From contig NZ_CH672395.1 of the NCBI RefSeq assembly GCF_000152985.1, forward strand, positions 2,796,461 through 2,860,460: 64,000 nt of DNA. Reading direction: 5' to 3'. The position numbers and the translations under genes are program-made. A model generated the notes under the pieces. It was not told the DNA's origin. It was given only the letters and a program-made list of their open reading frames with translations, and did not search any database. The first letter of the stretch is position 1; each line of letters begins with the position of its first letter. Of this stretch, positions 36,782 through 46,062 are shown piece after piece. This DNA comes from Leeuwenhoekiella blandensis MED217 (GTDB lineage: Bacteria > Bacteroidota > Bacteroidia > Flavobacteriales > Flavobacteriaceae).

Positions 36782-37354
36782 TTAATATGTTTCTTTAAAT
36801 AGTTTGGCAAAGCCAAAACGGTGCAGCGCATACACCAGCAGAGCGATGAGCGCTCCTATGATGATCCCTGTCAATACATCTCCGGGATAATGCACGCCCA
36901 CATAAATGCGGCTATAGCCTACAAGCAGTGCCCACACCAAGAGTACAGGAAATATCCATTTATATTTTGATTTTAAGATCAAGCCCACAAAAACCGCCAA
37001 AGCCATCGAGCTCGCTGCGTGTGCCGAAAAATACCCATAACTCCCGCAACGTACAGCGATAAATCGCGCCTGCTCCATTACACCTTCCTGACGACACGGC
37101 CGTAAGCGCTCAAAACCGTGTTTGAATACATTGGCCAGCTGATCTGTTGCAGTAATGAGCAAGGCTACAGCGACTAAGCTGTACAGCGTTCCTTTTAAAC
37201 CGAACTTTTTATAAATGAGAAAAAGTAAAAAGGCATACAGCGGAATACTCGACCATTTATTGGTCAAAAACAACCAGAAAGGATCCCAGGTCTCTGTTCC
37301 CAAATTATTGAGAAAGAGAAAGACTTCGTGATCCAGTTCCTTCAACGTATTCAT
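36782..37354 (-). CDS. PAP2 superfamily membrane phosphatase
   Basis: This 190-residue membrane protein has the three PAP2 signature regions: KHGFERLRPCR, GYFSAHAASSMA and SRIYVGVHYPGDVLTG. They sit between hydrophobic helices, so a lipid phosphate or undecaprenyl pyrophosphate phosphatase role is likely. It follows a small acidic protein gene with no gap and precedes the epimerase gene, which suggests a link to envelope polysaccharide assembly. The exact lipid substrate is not shown by sequence. Confidence 0.9.
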   Translation of the reverse strand: MNTLKELDHEVFLFLNNLGTETWDPFWLFLTNKWSSIPLYAFLLFLIYKKFGLKGTLYSLVAVALLITATDQLANVFKHGFERLRPCRQEGVMEQARFIAVRCGSYGYFSAHAASSMALAVFVGLILKSKYKWIFPVLLVWALLVGYSRIYVGVHYPGDVLTGIIIGALIALLVYALHRFGFAKLFKETY

Positions 37355-37585
37355 TTAATCGTCTTCGTAGCGCGCTACTTCTCTATCGTAAAAATCGGTA
37401 GCTGCTTGAATTAAACCTTCGGCTTCGGTAGCCAGTTCTTCCTCATCGTTTTTATCAAAATCCTCCAACCATTCTACATCATCGGTTTTTAAATCGATTA
37501 TAAAACGTGGAAAATCGGTATGTATTACAAAAATCGATTCGGGATAATCGGTATTATCACCCAATATAAACTTAGGAAGTTCCAT
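37355..37585 (-). CDS. Small acidic protein
   Basis: This 76-residue cytoplasmic protein is very acidic, with a beta-like first half (IFVIHTDFPRFIIDLKTDDVEW) and a helical, Glu-rich second half ending EVARYEDD. I recall no named family. Its stop codon directly abuts the PAP2 start, so the two are probably co-translated. No catalytic motif is visible. Confidence 0.68.
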   Translation of the reverse strand: MELPKFILGDNTDYPESIFVIHTDFPRFIIDLKTDDVEWLEDFDKNDEEELATEAEGLIQAATDFYDREVARYEDD

Positions 37586-37779
37586 AATTAAACGTTTAAA
37601 GGTTCATCACCCGTAAAAAGGCTACGAAGATACGCATTCAAAATCGTTTATTGGCTTTAGAAGCACAACGGTATTTATAGACTACAAAAGTACACCAGCC
37701 CTTTAAATTTTCTGCTTGAAGTGATTTGAAGTTTTATACCGTATCTTCGTGCGCGATTCTATTAAACCCTGAAAACGCT

Positions 37780-39225
37780 ATGCAACCCACAACAATTCTG
37801 CTTCTAATTGCTGGCTATTTTATCACGCTAATGCTCATCTCCTACTTCACCGGAAAAGGTGGATCAAACGAAGAATTCTTCAAAGCGAGTAAGCAGTCGC
37901 CGTGGTATCTGGTAGCATTTGGGATGATAGGCGCCTCACTCTCGGGCGTGACCTTTATTTCGGTGCCGGGTTGGGTTGAAGCTTCTCAGTTCAGTTATTT
38001 TCAGGTGGTTTTAGGGTATACCGTGGGGTATGCGGTCATCAGTCTCGTCCTGCTTCCGCTCTACTACCGTTTGAATTTAACTTCGATCTATACCTATCTC
38101 GAAGGACGTTTTGGAACCGCCTCTTATAAAACCGGGGCGTCGTTCTTTTTGCTAAGTCGCGTAGTTGGTGCGAGTTTTAGATTATACCTCGTGGCTAATG
38201 TGCTACAACTGCTGGTTTTTGACAGCATGCAAGTTCCGTTTTGGGTGACCGTGACCATCACGATTTTGCTCATCTGGCTCTATACCTTTAGAAGTGGAAT
38301 CAAAACTATTGTATGGACAGACACGCTGCAAACCTTGTTTATGCTTACCGCCTTGGGCGTGGCGATCTATTTTGTATCGACCGACCTGGGATTAAGCGCA
38401 GGATCTCTTTTTAATTTTATTGCGGAAAGCGATCTATCGCAAATGTTCTTTTTTGACGATTGGAAAAGCGAAGATTTCTTCTTTAAGCAATTCATCAGCG
38501 GGGCCTTTATTGCCATTGTGATGACCGGTCTCGATCAGGATATGATGCAAAAAAACCTCACTTGCCGAAGCCTGAAAGATGCTCAGAAAAATATGTTTTG
38601 GTTCACGATCGTACTCACCGTGGTGAATTTTATATTCCTCGCACTTGGCGTATTGCTCACCGTGTATGCACAAAAAAACGGGATCGAAGCTTCAAAAGAC
38701 GACCTCTTCCCGTACATCGCTACAAAAAGCGGCCTAGGCTTTGGTATTGCCATCTGTTTCATTTTAGGCTTGATCGCTGCAGCTTATTCTAGTGCAGACA
38801 GCGCACTGACCTCGCTCACGACTTCCTTTAGCATCGATATTTTAGGGATCGAGAAAAAGTATGATCAGGCAAAGCAAATTGCAATTCGTAAAAAAATACA
38901 CGTTGCCGCATCCTTGCTTTTGATCCTGGTTATCATAGGCTTTAAATACCTGATCGCCGATGAAAGCGTCATCGCCAGATTGTTTGTTTTTGCAGGGTAT
39001 ACCTACGGGCCTTTGTTAGGCTTATACGCCTTCGGTTTATTTACGAAATGGCAGGTAAAAGACAAGCTGGTTCCAATTGCGGCAGTCGCTTCGCCGATTT
39101 TAGGATATACCATAAGTCAGTTGACCTTGACCTACCTCAATTTTGAATTTGGTTTCTTTATCTTGATCTTAAACGGACTCCTGACCTTTTTGGGCTTAGT
39201 AGCTATTCGTACTCAAAAGCACTAA
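37780..39225 (+). CDS. Sodium:solute symporter (SSS family)
   Basis: This polytopic transporter has about 481 residues and 13 or so hydrophobic helices from the ATG at 37780, which begins the first helix; the longer frame from 37726 adds 18 unlikely residues. SSS features include FFKASKQSPWYLVAFGMIGASLSG near the N-terminus (in part SPWYLVAFGMIGASLSGVTF), GLDQDMMQKNL in the middle and AAYSSADSALTSLTT later. It is expected to use the sodium gradient; the solute is unknown. Its last 30 nt overlap the 3' end of the convergent CoA-binding protein gene. Confidence 0.9.
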   Translation: MQPTTILLLIAGYFITLMLISYFTGKGGSNEEFFKASKQSPWYLVAFGMIGASLSGVTFISVPGWVEASQFSYFQVVLGYTVGYAVISLVLLPLYYRLNLTSIYTYLEGRFGTASYKTGASFFLLSRVVGASFRLYLVANVLQLLVFDSMQVPFWVTVTITILLIWLYTFRSGIKTIVWTDTLQTLFMLTALGVAIYFVSTDLGLSAGSLFNFIAESDLSQMFFFDDWKSEDFFFKQFISGAFIAIVMTGLDQDMMQKNLTCRSLKDAQKNMFWFTIVLTVVNFIFLALGVLLTVYAQKNGIEASKDDLFPYIATKSGLGFGIAICFILGLIAAAYSSADSALTSLTTSFSIDILGIEKKYDQAKQIAIRKKIHVAASLLLILVIIGFKYLIADESVIARLFVFAGYTYGPLLGLYAFGLFTKWQVKDKLVPIAAVASPILGYTISQLTLTYLNFEFGFFILILNGLLTFLGLVAIRTQKH

Positions 39226-39561
39226 GGTACAGGCAGGATCCACTTCAATACTTGCTTCTTGCAGTAGTTTATAAAACTCCGGATTTTCGGTTCCGGGATT
39301 AAAGATCACGCGTTTGGGTTGCAGTCCTATGATATAGTCGTAATACGCTTGCTGACGCTGTGCATTGAGATACAACGTAACCGTGTCAATAGACTCATAC
39401 TCCGGCATACCTATGTCTATGGATACTCCGGCGACTTCTCCCGCCCTTAAACCGATCGCCACAACAGGTTGATTATTCTTTACCAGTTTATGTATCGCCA
39501 TATACGAGTAGCGTATAGGTTTTAGAGAGGCGCCAAGCACCAGCGTTTTCTTTGCTTTCAT
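39196..39561 (-). CDS. CoA-binding (Rossmann) protein
   Basis: This 121-residue protein is of the CoA_binding_2 type, a single Rossmann-like domain related to the CoA-binding part of succinyl-CoA synthetase. Visible features are KTLVLGASLKPIRYSYMA at the N-terminus, GMPEYESIDTVTLYL and FNPGTENPEF. Its role is unclear; some homologues bind CoA as regulatory modules. It overlaps the symporter gene by 30 nt in opposite orientation, and both reading frames keep family-specific sequence in the overlap. Confidence 0.85.
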   Translation of the reverse strand: MKAKKTLVLGASLKPIRYSYMAIHKLVKNNQPVVAIGLRAGEVAGVSIDIGMPEYESIDTVTLYLNAQRQQAYYDYIIGLQPKRVIFNPGTENPEFYKLLQEASIEVDPACTLVLLSTNSY

Positions 39562-40050
39562 AAATCAAAGTTAAAGGTTTCCTGCAGCTGTAACAATATC
39601 TTTTTTATACGGTCTATGTAATAGAAGTCGACTTCCAAGTTTGAATCGTTTATAAATTAGTTTTGATGGTTAGTGTTAATTTCTAGCGTTCAAGCTTGAA
39701 AACCCGAGGTTTAGCGGTCTCGGGTTTTCTTTTTTTAAACTTCCTCATATTCTAACCCTGATTTTTCCGCAGTAAAAAACAATTGAACTCGGGACACTTC
39801 CGGACTTAAGTTGAACAAATTTTCTGCAAAGTATCGAAATAATATGCACCTCTACAACTTCAATAAACCACTTACATTCAGTCGAATGAAAACATTTAAA
39901 TTAGTTATTCAAAAATAAAGGTAACTTTTACTGTAACAGATTTGATACACGTTCGTCTTTTAATAAACCGCTAATCACGGGGTACTTTGGTTTTGCTAGT
40001 ATGCATTACAAAGTATTATGTTTTATCAATCAACAAAAATTCGAACAGTT
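39562..40050. other. Long AT-rich leader region with orphan terminator
   Basis: This 489-nt stretch separates the divergent CoA-binding protein and TonB-dependent receptor genes. It has no credible coding sequence. A candidate short RNA unit ending in a strong hairpin lies at about 39658-39736, and the remaining AT-rich part should hold the receptor promoter. Confidence 0.5.
39658..39736 (+). ncRNA. Candidate small RNA ending in an orphan terminator
   Basis: TAGTTTTG at 39658-39665 fits the -7 box TAnnTTTG. It is followed, without a gene, by a 12-nt palindrome (ttcaagcttgaa near 39689) and a strong hairpin aaaacccgag / ctcgggtttt (39699-39728) with a T-rich tail. No gene ends just upstream on the plus strand: the symporter gene stops 470 nt earlier and a minus-strand gene lies between. 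The transcript would be about 60 nt. The call rests on signals only. Confidence 0.35.
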
Positions 40051-42495
40051 ATGAAACTTAACCAAGGGCTTCTATGCCTTATGCTCACCCTTTGTACCAC
40101 TCTGCTTTTTGCGCAGCCTAAGCCCAATGAAGTAGTGACCGGCTCGGTAACCGGAGTGGTGATGGATGCCGACCTTAACCAACCTATTCCCTACGCCACC
40201 GTAGTGATCAATGCAGGTGAAAAAACCGTAACCGGTGGTATCACCAACGACGATGGTGTTTTTGAGATCAACAAGATCCCAGAAGGTATTTACTCCCTGA
40301 GAGTACAGTTTATGGGGTATGAAGCCTTTGAACGCGACCTGAAGATCGACCGCGAGCACCGTACCAACGATATGGGTAAACTCAATTTAAGTGCGGTTCC
40401 CGCAGAATTAGACGCTGTGAACATTGTCGCAGAACGCACCACAATCGAGCAAAAAATCGACCGTAAGGTGATTAATGTAGGGAAAGATTTGACCACTGCC
40501 GGAGCTTCAGCAGCAGATATTATGAATAACATTCCGTCGGTGAATCTCGATCAGCAATCCGGGGCGCTTACGCTACGCGGAAACAGCAACGTGCAAGTGA
40601 TGGTTGACGGAAAATTATCTAATATTCCTGCAGATCAATTATTAAAACAGCTTCCGTCTAACTCGATCAAAAAGATCGAATTGATCACCAATCCTTCCGC
40701 CAAATACAACCCTGACGGAATGAGCGGGATCATCAATATTGTATTACACAAGAACGTGAATATTGGCTTTAACGGTGACGTAAGTGCCGGTCTGGCTTAT
40801 GAGAAAAATCCGCAGTTTAACAGTGGTTTGAATTTGAACTACCGCAACGGTAAATTCAACCTGTATTCTAATTACAGCAACAGCATCGCAAAACGTGCGA
40901 ATTATGGGACGATCTATCGCGAAGGCGATAATTCAACACAATTTTTTGATATGCTGAACGACCAGAATTCACACCTGCTTAAAGTGGGTCTTGACGTGTA
41001 CCTTAATGATAAGAATACGCTTTCGGTATTCACTTCTCAAAACAGCTTTAAAGGCGCTCCCGGCGGAAACATCAACATTGTTTATGCCGATGATATGAGC
41101 CGCAATCTGATGCAGGATTTTGGCGCAGATATGGATAATTACTCGCAGCAGTACAACTTTGACTACAAGCTTGATTTTGAAAAAGAAGGGCACAACATCG
41201 AGTTTGAAGCCGATTACAATACGTTTGACGCAGACGAAGACACCTTCTTTGACTTTACCGGCGCAACACCACTTGCAGACTATGAAGATTTTGTAGATAC
41301 CAAGCGCGATCGCACTACCTTAAATTTAGATTATGTAAATCCGCTGTCTGAAAGTGAAAAACTGGAAGTTGGTTTACAAGCGATCTTGTTCAACACCGAT
41401 ATTGGCTACAGCAGTACCGGACAATCTTACAATGCAGCAGGCAATCTGGTTCCTACGCCTAACACACTTTTTGACTACAGCAGAGATATTTATTCGGCAT
41501 ATGTAACCTATGGAAAGAACTATGAGAAATGGTCATATCAAGCCGGTGTGCGAGCAGAGCAGGTAAATGTGGTTGCAGATACCAATAGTGTGCGTGCGTT
41601 TACCAACGATTATTTTGAGTTGTATCCCTCGGCTTATGTAACTTTTAATCCTTCGGAAAAAAATCAGTATCAGGTAAGTTACAGCCGAAGAATTGACCGT
41701 CCCGGTGTTGGGCAGGTAAATCCTATTAGAGAATGGAGTTCGCCGCTGGTAACTCAATACGGAAATGTGAATTTACGTCCGCAGTTTACCAATTCGTTAG
41801 AAGCAAATTACACGCGATCGCTGGGGAAAGGAAGCATTACTGCCGGTGTGTTTTACCGCATCATCGAAGATCAGATCAATCAGGCGGTTTATGTAGACCG
41901 GTTCAATCTGGATCGTGCAGTCTTGACCAATGACAACTTCGACTCGACGACTGCCTACGGTTTTGAAGTAAGTGCCAATTATAAGCCGTTCAGTTGGTGG
42001 AGTGTAAACGCGAGTTTTGACCTGTTCAGTCAGACACAAACCGGAATTTCAGAAGCTTTAGACACCGATATCGACAATCCAACGGTTGATGATATTATTT
42101 TAACCGAACGCGAAGTGACCAACTCGGTGTTTAACACCCGCGTCATCAACAACTTTACAGCGACCAAGAAGCTCACCTTTACCGCTTTTGCAATGTTCAG
42201 AGGCCCGGGACAAAACATTCAGTTTAGCAATAAGTCGATGTTTATGACCAATGTTGGTGCGCGTTACAGCCTTTTTGAAGGTAAAGGAACCATCAGCTTG
42301 AACTACAATGATATCTTCAATACGATGAAAGCCCGCTTTACTGCTGTGAGCCCGTATGCGCTTGAAGGTCAATTCAATTGGGAAAGCAACACGGTTTATG
42401 TTGGATTCAACTACCGTTTTGGTGACAGTAAGTTTAGAGCCAAAAAACGCAAGAACCGCGACGATAATGAGGCAGATGGCGGCGGTTTATTTTAA
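40051..42495 (+). CDS. TonB-dependent receptor / outer membrane beta-barrel protein
   Basis: This outer membrane protein has about 814 residues from the ATG at 40051, which directly precedes a signal peptide (cleavage after FAQ); an ATG at 40018 is an alternative. A carboxypeptidase-regulatory-like beta domain (about 30-115; GVVMDADLNQPIPYATVVIN) is followed by a plug (about 130-230; LRGNSNVQVMVDGKLSNIPA and GMSGIINIVLHKN) and a large barrel of the outer-membrane beta-barrel type 3 family, ending VYVGFNYRFGDSKFRAKKRK with a basic, acidic and Gly tail. There is no adjacent SusD-like gene, so it is probably not a glycan SusC. The ligand is unknown. Confidence 0.92.
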   Translation: MKLNQGLLCLMLTLCTTLLFAQPKPNEVVTGSVTGVVMDADLNQPIPYATVVINAGEKTVTGGITNDDGVFEINKIPEGIYSLRVQFMGYEAFERDLKIDREHRTNDMGKLNLSAVPAELDAVNIVAERTTIEQKIDRKVINVGKDLTTAGASAADIMNNIPSVNLDQQSGALTLRGNSNVQVMVDGKLSNIPADQLLKQLPSNSIKKIELITNPSAKYNPDGMSGIINIVLHKNVNIGFNGDVSAGLAYEKNPQFNSGLNLNYRNGKFNLYSNYSNSIAKRANYGTIYREGDNSTQFFDMLNDQNSHLLKVGLDVYLNDKNTLSVFTSQNSFKGAPGGNINIVYADDMSRNLMQDFGADMDNYSQQYNFDYKLDFEKEGHNIEFEADYNTFDADEDTFFDFTGATPLADYEDFVDTKRDRTTLNLDYVNPLSESEKLEVGLQAILFNTDIGYSSTGQSYNAAGNLVPTPNTLFDYSRDIYSAYVTYGKNYEKWSYQAGVRAEQVNVVADTNSVRAFTNDYFELYPSAYVTFNPSEKNQYQVSYSRRIDRPGVGQVNPIREWSSPLVTQYGNVNLRPQFTNSLEANYTRSLGKGSITAGVFYRIIEDQINQAVYVDRFNLDRAVLTNDNFDSTTAYGFEVSANYKPFSWWSVNASFDLFSQTQTGISEALDTDIDNPTVDDIILTEREVTNSVFNTRVINNFTATKKLTFTAFAMFRGPGQNIQFSNKSMFMTNVGARYSLFEGKGTISLNYNDIFNTMKARFTAVSPYALEGQFNWESNTVYVGFNYRFGDSKFRAKKRKNRDDNEADGGGLF

Positions 42496-42634
42496 CATAA
42501 TTTTAATTTTTTTACTATAATTGTAACAATAATGGGTTTTCACAAACTTATTATCAACTGACCTGTTAAAATCTACGGTTATTGTTTATTAGAGTTAGCC
42601 TTCTACAAACATAAATAACCATTTAATAGGTATA

Positions 42635-42664
42635 AAAAAACCCGGAGCGCTTGCTCCGGGTTTT
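42635..42664. terminator. Bidirectional intrinsic terminator
   Basis: The stem aaaacccggagc / gctccgggtttt lies between the convergent TonB-dependent receptor and ytxJ genes, with A and T tracts on both sides. Confidence 0.87.
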
Positions 42665-42685
42665 GCTTTTTAAATAGTTGAAGGT

Positions 42686-43078
42686 CTATAACTTATCGGC
42701 CAGACTTGCGGCATCTATCGCGCCGTGAGACGTATGATAGGTGGCTGCTCCGTTCTTGATCAATAACAATTGCGGACTCTCATGCTGCACATTGAATTTT
42801 GTTGCGATGGCGTTACTGATGTCGCGATGCGCTTTAAGATCCAGAAAATAAGGTTCTAGCTGCTTTTTATCATAAGCGTAAGCTTTTTCAAAACTACGCA
42901 GCGCCATGCGGCTGATGCCGCAAGTGGTACTGTGTTTAAAAATAACCACCGGTACAGCTTTAGAGCGCTCAGCGATCTCGTCAAGCTGCTCCAGGCGCTC
43001 GAGCGGTATCCAGTTCATTTCTTTTATCTCTTCCTTCGCAATATCTCGCTGACTTTTAAACAGATCAAAAAGTCCCAT
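42686..43078 (-). CDS. ytxJ: Bacillithiol-system redox protein YtxJ
   Basis: This 130-residue thioredoxin-fold protein has a single-Cys site (C53) in FKHSTTCGISRMAL, the YtxJ signature, followed by FLDLKAHRDISNAIA and ESPQLLLIKNG. Such monothiol proteins are thought to remove bacillithiol from modified proteins. The protein is cytoplasmic with no signal peptide. The gene stands alone, divergent from clpB across 203 nt, a pairing consistent with stress response but not shown to be functional. Confidence 0.9.
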   Translation of the reverse strand: MGLFDLFKSQRDIAKEEIKEMNWIPLERLEQLDEIAERSKAVPVVIFKHSTTCGISRMALRSFEKAYAYDKKQLEPYFLDLKAHRDISNAIATKFNVQHESPQLLLIKNGAATYHTSHGAIDAASLADKL

Positions 43079-43281
43079 AATCTAATTCTTTTTAAGGTTT
43101 GTTAACGCTTGTAAACTCAAGTCGTTTGTAAATTTAAGGAAACTTAATCGGCTTTTGTATTAAGAAAATCCAAAGCACCATAACCGACAAAAAGACAGCT
43201 TAAAACTAAGAAAGACTGACTAAACGTCGGTTTTAACATTTGGTACAGCTATTGCCTTATCAACATCGAAATACAAACACG

Positions 43282-45885
43282 ATGAACTTTAATAATTTTA
43301 CCATAAAATCACAAGAAGCCGTACAGCAAGCCCAGGCGCTTGCTCAAGGGTACGGCCATCAGCAGATCGAGAATGAGCATATTTTTAAAGCCATTCTTGA
43401 AGTTGATGAGAACGTTACTCCGTTTCTACTCCAGAAACTGGATGTGAATGTAAATCTGTTGAAGCAGATTTTGGAGAGCACGCTTACCAGTTTTCCTAAA
43501 GTAAGCGGCGGCGATATTATGCTTTCTCGTGAAGCCGGTAAAACGGTAACCGAAGCCAGCAACATCGCCAAAAAAATGAACGATGAGTATGTTTCTTTAG
43601 AGCATTTGATCCTGGCGATCTTTAAATCGAGCAGCAAGATCGCACAGATCTTAAAAGACCAAGGCGTTACCGAAAAACACCTGAAAGCTGCCATTGAAGA
43701 ATTGCGCAAAGGCGACCGCGTGACTTCGCAAAGTGCTGAAGAAACCTATAATTCGCTAAGCAAATACGCCAAAAACCTCAACCAACTTGCCCGCGACGGG
43801 AAGCTCGATCCGGTGATTGGCCGTGATGAAGAGATACGCAGAATTCTGCAAATCCTTTCACGTCGAACTAAGAACAACCCGATTTTGGTCGGTGAACCCG
43901 GTACCGGTAAAACCGCGATCGCCGAAGGTCTCGCCCACCGAATCATCGACGGCGATGTACCAGAAAACCTTCAGGAAAAGCAGATCTGGGCGCTGGATAT
44001 GGGAGCCTTGATCGCAGGTGCAAAATATAAAGGTGAGTTTGAAGAGCGTCTGAAAGCCGTGATCAAAGAAGTAACTACCAGTGCCGGTGATATCGTCTTG
44101 TTTATAGACGAGATCCACACCCTTGTAGGTGCCGGTGGCGGTCAGGGTGCGATGGATGCTGCAAACATCTTAAAGCCTGCTTTGGCTCGTGGAGAATTAC
44201 GTGCCATAGGTGCAACCACACTCGACGAGTATCAAAAATACTTTGAACAGGATAAAGCTTTAGAGCGACGCTTCCAGAAAGTGAGTGTTTTTGAGCCGGA
44301 TACCGAGTCTGCGATTTCCATCTTACGTGGGATCAAAGAAAAGTATGAGACCCACCACAAGGTGCGCATCAAAGACAACGCGATCATTGCAGCGGTAGAG
44401 CTTTCGCAACGCTATATCACCAACCGCTTTTTACCCGATAAGGCGATCGACCTGATGGACGAGGCGGCTTCAAAAATGCGTATGGAGATCAACTCCAAGC
44501 CCGAAGAGCTTGATGTACTCGACCGTAAGATTATGCAACTCGAGATCGAGATCGAGGCGATCAAACGCGAGCAGGATGAGAATAAACTCAAGTCCTTACG
44601 CGCCGATCTTGCCAATCTTAAAGAAGAACGCAACGAGATCAACGCCAAGTGGAAGAGCGAAAAAGATGTGGTAGACAACATCCAGAACGCCAAGCAGGAT
44701 ATAGAGAACTTTAAGCTGGAAGCCGAGCGTGCCGAGCGCGAAGGCAATTATGGTCTGGTAGCCGAGTTACGCTACGGTAAGATCAAACAGGCACAGGAAG
44801 AGCTGGAAAAATTGCAGGAGCAACTGGCGGCACAAGCCGATAACAGCCTTATTAAAGAGGAAGTGACCAGCGAAGACATCGCCGAAGTGGTAGCCAAATG
44901 GACGGGAATCCCCGTGACCAAAATGCTGCAAAGCGAGCGCGAGAAATTGCTGCACCTGGAGGGCGAACTGCACAAACGTGTAGTAGGCCAGGAAGAAGCG
45001 ATCATCGCCGTGAGTGATGCGGTGCGCAGAAGCCGCGCCGGCCTGCAGGATCAAAAAAGACCTATAGGTTCGTTCTTATTCCTCGGGACCACCGGGGTGG
45101 GTAAAACCGAACTCGCAAAAGCACTGGCAGAATACCTGTTTGACGATGAGAACAACATCACCCGTATAGATATGAGTGAATACCAGGAGCGTCACAGCGT
45201 GAGCCGTCTGGTAGGCGCGCCTCCGGGATATGTGGGTTATGATGAAGGCGGGCAGTTGACCGAAGCCGTACGTCGCAAGCCCTACAGTGTGATCTTGCTT
45301 GACGAGATCGAGAAAGCACACCCAGACACTTTTAATATCCTGTTACAGGTGCTTGATGAAGGTAGACTTACAGACAATAAAGGCCGCCTTGCCGACTTCA
45401 AGAACACCATCATCATTATGACCTCAAATATGGGAAGTCATATCATACAGGAGAAATTTGAGACCATCAAAGATCCTGAGACCGCGATGGAAGGTGCAAA
45501 AACCGAAGTGCTGGGGATGTTGAAACAAACCATACGTCCTGAGTTTATAAACCGTATAGACGATATCGTGATGTTTACCCCGCTTACGCGAAAAGACATC
45601 GAGCAGGTCGTGAGTTTACAACTCAAAGGCGTGACCCGTATGTTGGCTAAACAAGGCATCACGCTAGATGCTACGGCCGAAGCCATCAAGTTTTTGGCAG
45701 ACCGCGGTTTTCAACCGGAGTTTGGGGCTCGTCCTGTAAAACGTACCATACAGAAAGAAGTGTTGAACAAACTGTCTAAAGAGATCTTAGGCGGCAAGGT
45801 CACCACAGACAGTATCATCTTACTGGATGCGTTTGATGACGAACTCGTGTTTCGCAATCAAAGCGATCTGGTAGAAAATGACTGA
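43282..45885 (+). CDS. clpB: ATP-dependent disaggregase ClpB
   Basis: This Hsp100 chaperone dissolves protein aggregates together with DnaK. From the ATG at 43282 it has 867 residues, the normal ClpB length; the in-frame start at 43240 adds 14 residues without family similarity. It contains the N-terminal repeat domain (about 1-145), AAA+ domain 1 with GEPGTGKT (204-211), the coiled-coil middle domain (about 405-530) that distinguishes ClpB from ClpA/ClpC, and AAA+ domain 2 with GTTGVGKT (602-609). No ClpP-binding tripeptide loop is expected. A terminator follows. Confidence 0.97.
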   Translation: MNFNNFTIKSQEAVQQAQALAQGYGHQQIENEHIFKAILEVDENVTPFLLQKLDVNVNLLKQILESTLTSFPKVSGGDIMLSREAGKTVTEASNIAKKMNDEYVSLEHLILAIFKSSSKIAQILKDQGVTEKHLKAAIEELRKGDRVTSQSAEETYNSLSKYAKNLNQLARDGKLDPVIGRDEEIRRILQILSRRTKNNPILVGEPGTGKTAIAEGLAHRIIDGDVPENLQEKQIWALDMGALIAGAKYKGEFEERLKAVIKEVTTSAGDIVLFIDEIHTLVGAGGGQGAMDAANILKPALARGELRAIGATTLDEYQKYFEQDKALERRFQKVSVFEPDTESAISILRGIKEKYETHHKVRIKDNAIIAAVELSQRYITNRFLPDKAIDLMDEAASKMRMEINSKPEELDVLDRKIMQLEIEIEAIKREQDENKLKSLRADLANLKEERNEINAKWKSEKDVVDNIQNAKQDIENFKLEAERAEREGNYGLVAELRYGKIKQAQEELEKLQEQLAAQADNSLIKEEVTSEDIAEVVAKWTGIPVTKMLQSEREKLLHLEGELHKRVVGQEEAIIAVSDAVRRSRAGLQDQKRPIGSFLFLGTTGVGKTELAKALAEYLFDDENNITRIDMSEYQERHSVSRLVGAPPGYVGYDEGGQLTEAVRRKPYSVILLDEIEKAHPDTFNILLQVLDEGRLTDNKGRLADFKNTIIIMTSNMGSHIIQEKFETIKDPETAMEGAKTEVLGMLKQTIRPEFINRIDDIVMFTPLTRKDIEQVVSLQLKGVTRMLAKQGITLDATAEAIKFLADRGFQPEFGARPVKRTIQKEVLNKLSKEILGGKVTTDSIILLDAFDDELVFRNQSDLVEND

Positions 45886-45907
45886 AGAGCATTGCTCGTA
45901 TAAACCC

Positions 45908-45939
45908 AAAGCGACATCGTATTGATGTCGCTTTTTTTT
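45908..45939 (+). terminator. Intrinsic terminator after clpB
   Basis: An 11-bp stem (aaagcgacatc / gatgtcgcttt) is followed by a T run. Confidence 0.88.
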
Positions 45940-46062
45940 GTTTTATGCTGACGCGAAAGTAATCACATTTCGTTGATAAATTATTAATAACAATATTGAC
46001 TGTGTGGTAGTTGCGTGTTTTTAATTGGGTAGTTTTATGGTAACTAATCATATTTTATCTGT

